Of a stretch of DNA of 9,430 nt, positions 5,835 to 9,430 are shown piece by piece. A model generated the notes under the pieces. That model ran no database searches. It was not told the DNA's origin and saw only the letters and a program-made list of their open reading frames with translations. The translations under genes were made by a program, and so were the position numbers. The number at the start of each line of letters is the position of its first letter. Position 1 is the stretch's first letter. This DNA is from Nanobdellota archaeon (lineage in GTDB: Archaea > Nanobdellota > Nanobdellia > Pacearchaeales > GW2011-AR1). The stretch is from positions 1 to 9,430 of the forward strand of contig JAGVIM010000171.1 of NCBI GenBank assembly GCA_020056045.1, written 5' to 3'.

Positions 5835-5844
5835 GGAGAAGGAG
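5835..5844 (+). promoter_or_regulatory. Double ribosome binding site of the radical SAM gene
   Basis: Two GGAG cores (5835-5838 and 5841-5844) precede the ATG at 5849, the nearer by 4 nt. As an internal operon gene it cannot be leaderless, and this strong site fixes the start. Confidence 0.7.
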
Positions 5845-5848
5845 AAAT

Positions 5849-7177
5849 ATGACAAAACAAACATTAAAACAAAAAATTCCCATAAGATTTATAGGTAGAG
5901 TCACAGATAATTGGGTGAATGGAGTAAAAAACTGGCATATCCAGAATGCTACACCTGGATTATATACTCTTGACATAGAGCATATTCCTGACGAGCTTGT
6001 ATCTTTGCACAACAATCCAGACATAAAAGAAAGTATTGAAGAAGCCTATAGTAAAAAACTCTGCCAACATAAATGCAAAACTTGCTTTAATGAAGAAAAA
6101 GGACTTTACAATCAATTTGTATATGGAATAGATAAACAACTAGTTTTAGATAAAACTGGTAAGCCAAAATTAAATAGGATAATGACTTTAGAAGATACTC
6201 TAAAAGTTGTAGATCAGGCAATTGAAATAGCTAGAGAAGAAGACCATGATTTCAAGAGTGTCAAGTTCTTAGGTCCTGGCGAGTTGTTAATGAATCCTCA
6301 ACTTTTTAGAATTATTGAAGAATATAAGAAAAGAGGAATACAATTTAATCTATTTACAAAAGGAGCATTAATAGGAAGTGATGAACTTGCACAAAAATAT
6401 CAAAGAATGACTGCAAAAGAATTGGTAGACAAACTTGCAAACTACAATAATGTAGGATTATTAATGTCCTTCCAATCTTTCAATGATGAATTGCAAGATA
6501 ATCTTGTAACAAGCATAGATGAAAAAGGAAACATAGTAGGTTTACAAGGATATTCTAAAATAAGAGAACAAACGCTTGTGAACTTGTTTAACTCAAAATT
6601 CTATAACAGTGGAATGACAAATAGAATTTGCATAATAAATGCACCAATAATTCCAGAAAACATAGATGAATCCTTTGATATCTACAGGTTTTTTATAGAA
6701 AGAGCAACTCCGGTTGTAATGACTCCATCAATGTTGAGTGGAAAAGGTTGCGGAGCATATCAAATAACTGAAAAAGAAAAAAAAAGATTTCAAGATAAAC
6801 TTGTAGAACTTTATGCAAAAATATATGCCTACAATGTGAAAAAAGGAGTGCAGACAGATGAACAAATAAGGAATGAGGGAATAGCTTCATATGTCGGTGC
6901 AGAGCCTTGCAATCAGGTGGCAACAGGATTATACTTGAGGGCAAACGGAATTGTCCAAATGTGCCCTGGAAGATTTGATAAAGAAACAGTATTTGCAAAT
7001 GTCAATGATACTCCTCTAAAAAAAATCTGGCAAAATTCTCCTAACAAAAAAATGGGAATTGAAAACTTACAAAATCTTGTCAATAATAAATGCCCTGCAA
7101 AAGATGGATATGCTTTTCTTCAAGACTTTTATGATAGAGTAATGAAAAGATATCAAGAAATACTAAATAAAGGGTGA
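5849..7177 (+). CDS. Radical SAM protein with SPASM/twitch-like C-terminus
   Basis: A 442-residue enzyme. The SAM-binding [4Fe-4S] motif CX3CX2C is at Cys 72, 76 and 79 (LCQHKCKTCF), followed by a GPGE motif at 142-145 in the place of the family GGE and a TIM-barrel-like core to about 290. The C-terminus holds Cys 301, then Cys354-x12-Gly367-x4-Cys372, which fits the CX9-15GX4C signature of SPASM/twitch domains, and a lone Cys415 (NKCPAKDG). A full SPASM tail (CX2CX5CX3C) is not present, so one auxiliary cluster (twitch type) is more likely than two. The 70 residues before the first cluster motif are longer than usual. Such enzymes modify peptides, proteins or enzyme active sites in the cytoplasm. 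It follows the 46-codon ORF in one operon under a divergent TrmB regulator. It uses ATA, AAC, TAC and TGC codons more than its neighbours, hinting at transfer. The reaction is unknown. Confidence 0.88.
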   Translation: MTKQTLKQKIPIRFIGRVTDNWVNGVKNWHIQNATPGLYTLDIEHIPDELVSLHNNPDIKESIEEAYSKKLCQHKCKTCFNEEKGLYNQFVYGIDKQLVLDKTGKPKLNRIMTLEDTLKVVDQAIEIAREEDHDFKSVKFLGPGELLMNPQLFRIIEEYKKRGIQFNLFTKGALIGSDELAQKYQRMTAKELVDKLANYNNVGLLMSFQSFNDELQDNLVTSIDEKGNIVGLQGYSKIREQTLVNLFNSKFYNSGMTNRICIINAPIIPENIDESFDIYRFFIERATPVVMTPSMLSGKGCGAYQITEKEKKRFQDKLVELYAKIYAYNVKKGVQTDEQIRNEGIASYVGAEPCNQVATGLYLRANGIVQMCPGRFDKETVFANVNDTPLKKIWQNSPNKKMGIENLQNLVNNKCPAKDGYAFLQDFYDRVMKRYQEILNKG

Positions 7178-7187
7178 TTTTATAAAT
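7178..7187 (+). promoter_or_regulatory. TATA box upstream of gatD
   Basis: TTTATAAATA follows the radical SAM stop codon immediately. Its centre is about 26 bp before the ATG at 7209, not the gatD ATG at 7253, so the transcript should open on the duplicated mini-ORF. Confidence 0.6.
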
Positions 7188-7206
7188 AATACTTCTTTTG
7201 GTTTCC

Positions 7207-7285
7207 TTATGAAGAAACCTTTTAAAAATCCAGAGAAGGCAGGTAGATTTTTATGAAGAAACCTTTTAAAAATCCAGAGCCAGGT
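7207..7285 (+). repeat. 44-bp-spaced direct repeat covering the gatD start
   Basis: A 29-bp sequence at 7207-7235 recurs without mismatch at 7251-7279. Similarity continues as CAGGT at 7240-7244 and 7281-7285 with a 3-nt size difference. The second copy is the true gatD beginning (start codon and first nine codons). The period of 44 bp is not a multiple of three, so the copies lie in different frames. Confidence 0.9.
7209..7256 (+). CDS. 15-codon upstream ORF mimicking the gatD N-terminus
   Basis: The first repeat copy encodes MKKPFKNPE, identical to the start of GatD, then KAGRFL and a TGA. The stop overlaps the gatD start as ATGA (7253-7256). Because the TATA box predicts transcription starting at about this ATG, the mini-ORF would be translated as a leaderless ORF, and gatD would then be reached by termination-reinitiation. 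A weak AGGT (7241-7244) lies 8 nt before the gatD ATG. It may be a regulatory leader or simply the scar of a recent duplication. Whether it is translated is unknown. Confidence 0.5.
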   Translation: MKKPFKNPEKAGRFL

Positions 7286-8548
7286 GATAAAATAGAAGTT
7301 ATAATTAATGGAAAATCTGATGTTGGAATTTTGCTAGATAGCCATGATACTGGTGTTTTGTTATTAAAATTAGATAGTGGTTATAATATTGGATTTAAGA
7401 AAGAAGATATAAGTGAGATAAGGGTTTTAGAAAAGAAAAAAATTGAAAAGAAAGATGAAGGGAAATTTGAATTATCTCACCAAAAACCAGTTATTGATTT
7501 TATTCTTACTGGAGGAACTATTTCATCTAAGTTAGATCCTAAAACTGGGGGAGTTAAATGGTTGATTGATGCAAAAGAATTATTTTCAATGTACCCTGAA
7601 ATTTTTGAAATTGCCGATGTAAGAGTTTATAGTCCTTTTATGAAGGCTTCTGAGAACATGGATTCTAGGGATTGGATAAGAATTGCAAAAATTGTTTCTA
7701 AAAGTTTAAATGATGAAAATGTTAAAGGAGTTATTATAAGTCATGGAACAGACACTCTTCATTATACTTCTTCTGCTTTATCTTTTATGCTTGGAAAGTT
7801 AAATAAGCCAGTCGTACTAACCTATTCTCAGAGATCTAGTGATAGGGGTAGTGCTGATTCTAGATTAAATTTGATTTGTTCTGCTAGGGCAGCTCTTAGT
7901 GATATTGCAGAAGTAATTCTCGTTGGTCATGCAAATATGGATGATGAATATTGTTTTGCATTAAGAGGGACAAAGGTTAGAAAAATGCACTCATCTAGAA
8001 GAGACACTTTTAGAGCAATAAACACTAAGCCAATTGCAAAAATTTGGCCTGATGGAAAGATTGAAACTATTTTAGAATATAATAAAAGAGGAAAAAATAA
8101 CACTAAGATTAAAGTTGATGCTGTTTTTGATAATAGGGTTGCTTTAATTAAATTTTATCCTGGACAAGATCCTAGTATTTTAGATTATTACAAAAAGAAA
8201 GGTTATCGTGCAATAATAATTGAAATGAGTGGACTTGGACATGTTTGTTCAGAGGGTAAAAATAACTGGATTCCTAAAATACAGGAATTAATTAAAAAAA
8301 GAATGTTTGTTTATGCTGCTCCTCAAACATTATATGGAAGACTTGATCCTTTTGTTTATTCTCCTGGAAGAAAATTACAGGAAATAGGGGTTGTTTATTT
8401 AGAAGATATTTTACCTGAAACGGCATTAGTAAAATTAGGATTTGTACTTGGACATAAATCTTGGAGGGGAAGTATTGCAACAAAAGAAAAAATGCTGCAG
8501 AATCTTGCTGGAGAATTTAATCCTAGATTAGGGGAAGAATTTTTATAA
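7253..8548 (+). CDS. gatD: Glu-tRNA(Gln) amidotransferase subunit D
   Basis: GatD is the archaeal glutaminase/asparaginase-like subunit that releases ammonia for GatE, which amidates Glu-tRNA(Gln). The protein has 431 residues, the normal length. Residues 9-60 form the small N-terminal beta-barrel (PGDKIEVIINGKSDVGILL, then FKKEDISEIRVL) specific to GatD rather than plain asparaginases. The catalytic asparaginase motifs follow: ILTGGTISS with Thr89, ISHGTDTLHYT with Thr166-Asp167, and RKMHSSRRDTF with Lys244. LTYSQRSSDRGSAD and the C-terminal GYRAIIIEMSGLGH and YAAPQTLYGR also fit GatD. The start at 7253 matches the family N-terminus; an in-frame extension upstream is not needed. GatE is absent from the window. 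A Cys-containing membrane protein follows 3 nt after the stop, probably cotranscribed. Confidence 0.95.
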   Translation: MKKPFKNPEPGDKIEVIINGKSDVGILLDSHDTGVLLLKLDSGYNIGFKKEDISEIRVLEKKKIEKKDEGKFELSHQKPVIDFILTGGTISSKLDPKTGGVKWLIDAKELFSMYPEIFEIADVRVYSPFMKASENMDSRDWIRIAKIVSKSLNDENVKGVIISHGTDTLHYTSSALSFMLGKLNKPVVLTYSQRSSDRGSADSRLNLICSARAALSDIAEVILVGHANMDDEYCFALRGTKVRKMHSSRRDTFRAINTKPIAKIWPDGKIETILEYNKRGKNNTKIKVDAVFDNRVALIKFYPGQDPSILDYYKKKGYRAIIIEMSGLGHVCSEGKNNWIPKIQELIKKRMFVYAAPQTLYGRLDPFVYSPGRKLQEIGVVYLEDILPETALVKLGFVLGHKSWRGSIATKEKMLQNLAGEFNPRLGEEFL

Positions 8549-8551
8549 TTT

Positions 8552-8956
8552 ATGAAAAAGAGTTATTTATTTTGGATTATTGGAATTATTGTTTTAATTT
8601 TTATTATTTGTTTAATTGTTTTAATTTTAAGGGGAAATGAAGATGATTGGATAAAAGATTCAAGAGGAGTTTATATTAAACATGGAAATCCTGCTTTAAC
8701 TCCTAATTATGTTAAAGAACAACAAGATTTAATTAGTTGTTCAAGAGCCTTATATGGAAACATGAAAGCAAGTGGAATAAACTTTTATTCACAATGCCTT
8801 GGAAGATGCATTGATTATTCTATTGATATTGTTCATGTTCCAAGAATTAGTGAAGATGATTTAGTTGAAAATCAGTGTTCTGATTATAGAAAAGGTTTAA
8901 CAAAACATTTTATTGAATTGGATGAAAATGAAAATATTGTGAGAATTGTGGAGTAA
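8552..8956 (+). CDS. Secreted or membrane-anchored Cys-containing protein
   Basis: A 134-residue protein of unknown function. Residues 5-27 form a strongly hydrophobic helix after MKKS, acting as a signal anchor or uncleaved signal peptide; the rest should be outside. The outer domain begins WIKDSRGVYIKHGNPALTP and carries four cysteines (63, 82, 86, 109) in the order ISCSRALY, QCLGRC, QCSDY, enough for two disulfides. The WIKDSRGVYIKHG opening resembles, from memory, small predicted secreted proteins of Woesearchaeota-like archaea. It starts 3 nt after gatD, so it is probably on the same mRNA, though a functional link to tRNA amidation is not evident. The nearest purine-rich stretch (GGGGAAG) is about 14 nt upstream, a poor ribosome site. 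It converges on the DUF1003 gene 3 nt away. Confidence 0.8.
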   Translation: MKKSYLFWIIGIIVLIFIICLIVLILRGNEDDWIKDSRGVYIKHGNPALTPNYVKEQQDLISCSRALYGNMKASGINFYSQCLGRCIDYSIDIVHVPRISEDDLVENQCSDYRKGLTKHFIELDENENIVRIVE

Positions 8957-8976
8957 TTTTTATTTTAATTTTTTTT
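8957..8976 (+). terminator. T-rich archaeal terminator
   Basis: Runs of T (TTTTTATTTTAATTTTTTTT) begin directly after the stop codon of the Cys-containing protein, with no hairpin. They overlap the end of the convergent DUF1003 gene. Confidence 0.6.
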
Positions 8977-9337
8977 CTATTCTGTCTAACTGTTTTTTAA
9001 TTACTTCAATTTCTTTTTCTGCTTTCTTGTTTATTTCATAATCATATTCTGCCCTTATTCTATCTCTTTGTTCTTCTCTATTTTGAGACATTAAAATTAT
9101 TGGTGCTTGTATTGCTGCTATACAGGATAGAACTAAATTAAGCAAGATAAATGGATATGGATCCCAATGTTCTATCCAGGCTATTCCATTAAATATTACC
9201 CATAGAACCAAAAATCCTATGAATGTTATTATAAATTTCCAGGAACCTGCATGATCTGTTAAGTAGTCTGCTGCTCTTTGCCCAAGAGTTCTTTTATGGA
9301 TTAATACTGGATGTTTATCAATATTTTTTAAGTTCAT
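8960..9337 (-). CDS. DUF1003 family membrane protein
   Basis: A 125-residue protein of the DUF1003 family, whose function is not established. The family layout is complete: a short polar N-terminus with RTLGQRAADYLTDHAGSW, a first membrane helix at about 33-54 (FIITFIGFLVLWVIFNGIAW), WDPYPFILLNL leading to a second helix at 62-84 (with SCIAAIQAPIILMSQNR), then the conserved REEQRDRIRAEYDYEIN and a charged coiled-coil tail to the end (EKEIEVIKKQLDRIEKKLK). Both ends should face the cytoplasm. Full-length family members are around 150-180 residues, and this one is at the short end with a trimmed N-terminus. A TATA-like element about 27 bp upstream supports the start and a leaderless mRNA. Confidence 0.92.
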   Translation of the reverse strand: MNLKNIDKHPVLIHKRTLGQRAADYLTDHAGSWKFIITFIGFLVLWVIFNGIAWIEHWDPYPFILLNLVLSCIAAIQAPIILMSQNREEQRDRIRAEYDYEINKKAEKEIEVIKKQLDRIEKKLK

Positions 9338-9360
9338 TTTGTCTCTTTTATATTATTTAG

Positions 9361-9367
9361 TATTAAA
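9361..9367 (-). promoter_or_regulatory. TATA box of the DUF1003 gene
   Basis: On the minus strand TTTAATA is centred about 27 bp upstream of the ATG ending at 9337. Beyond it, 9371-9430 contains plus-strand TATA-like sequence (TTTAAATA at 9373-9380) but no start codon in range, so any gene it serves lies outside the window. Confidence 0.45.
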
Positions 9368-9430
9368 TCTAATTTAAATAGGTTTTGAATAAAATAAATA
9401 AGGCTTATTATATATTCAATTATAATTATA

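Noticed and set aside
5630..6024. Two overlapping minus-strand frames across the small peptide and radical SAM start
   Set aside because: Both are antisense to better-supported genes; one runs through the TATA box and neither resembles a known family. The plus-strand 46-codon ORF has promoter and operon context instead.
6693..6998. Minus-strand open frame of 101 codons
   Set aside because: It lies opposite the conserved SPASM/twitch-like part of the radical SAM gene and has a shadow-like composition.
8292..8483. Minus-strand open frame of 63 codons
   Set aside because: Antisense to the conserved GatD C-terminus, with no supporting signals.
9397..9409. AATAAG-G-CTTATT inverted repeat near the window end
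   Set aside because: Six-bp AT-rich arms are expected by chance here and no gene nearby in the window needs a terminator or operator at this place.

Overview
The window is a compact, very AT-rich stretch that most likely comes from an archaeon, probably a small-genome DPANN lineage (Woesearchaeota/Pacearchaeota-like). The archaeal call rests on an archaeal-type GatD, a TrmB-family regulator, and TATA boxes centred about 26-29 bp upstream of most start codons (leaderless or nearly leaderless mRNAs). T-rich tracts without hairpins serve as terminators, and there are several short single-span proteins with Cys-rich outer domains. The DPANN placement is an inference from protein style; there is no rRNA or tRNA in the window.

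Left part (1-2475): a miniature pyruvate kinase-like protein lacking the B and C-terminal domains converges on a LOG-family phosphoribohydrolase. Divergent from LOG is an uncommon fusion of a YwbE-like (DUF2196) domain with a Schlafen/AlbA_2 domain. A small two-span membrane protein with Cys clusters at both ends follows, with a clear Shine-Dalgarno site that moves its start to 2260.

Middle part (2469-5578): GatB (minus strand), a single-span Cys-rich surface protein, a pterin-4a-carbinolamine dehydratase family protein with the conserved active-site pattern, and a TrmB-type regulator on the minus strand.

The most interesting region is 4859-7177. The TrmB-like gene is divergent from a two-gene unit: a 46-codon ORF (5674-5814) followed 34 nt later by a radical SAM enzyme with a CX3CX2C cluster motif and a C-terminal SPASM/twitch-like Cys pattern. 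Between the two promoters lies a perfect 22-bp palindrome (5616-5637), flanked by the two divergent TATA boxes. The layout (regulator, operator, short peptide, radical SAM enzyme with auxiliary cluster) resembles a peptide-modification (RiPP-like) cassette. I do not recognise the peptide, and its role as substrate is inferred. The radical SAM gene also uses codons differently from its neighbours, which suggests acquisition by transfer.

Right part (7178-9430): GatD is preceded by an out-of-frame duplication of its own first nine codons. The promoter points at the first copy, which encodes a 15-codon mini-ORF whose stop overlaps the GatD start (ATGA). A single-span Cys-containing protein follows GatD by 3 nt, and a DUF1003 membrane protein converges from the minus strand. 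GatB and GatD in one window suggest that both archaeal transamidation routes (GatCAB and GatDE) exist in this organism; the partner subunits are not here. No tRNA, rRNA, CRISPR array, insertion sequence or origin was seen.
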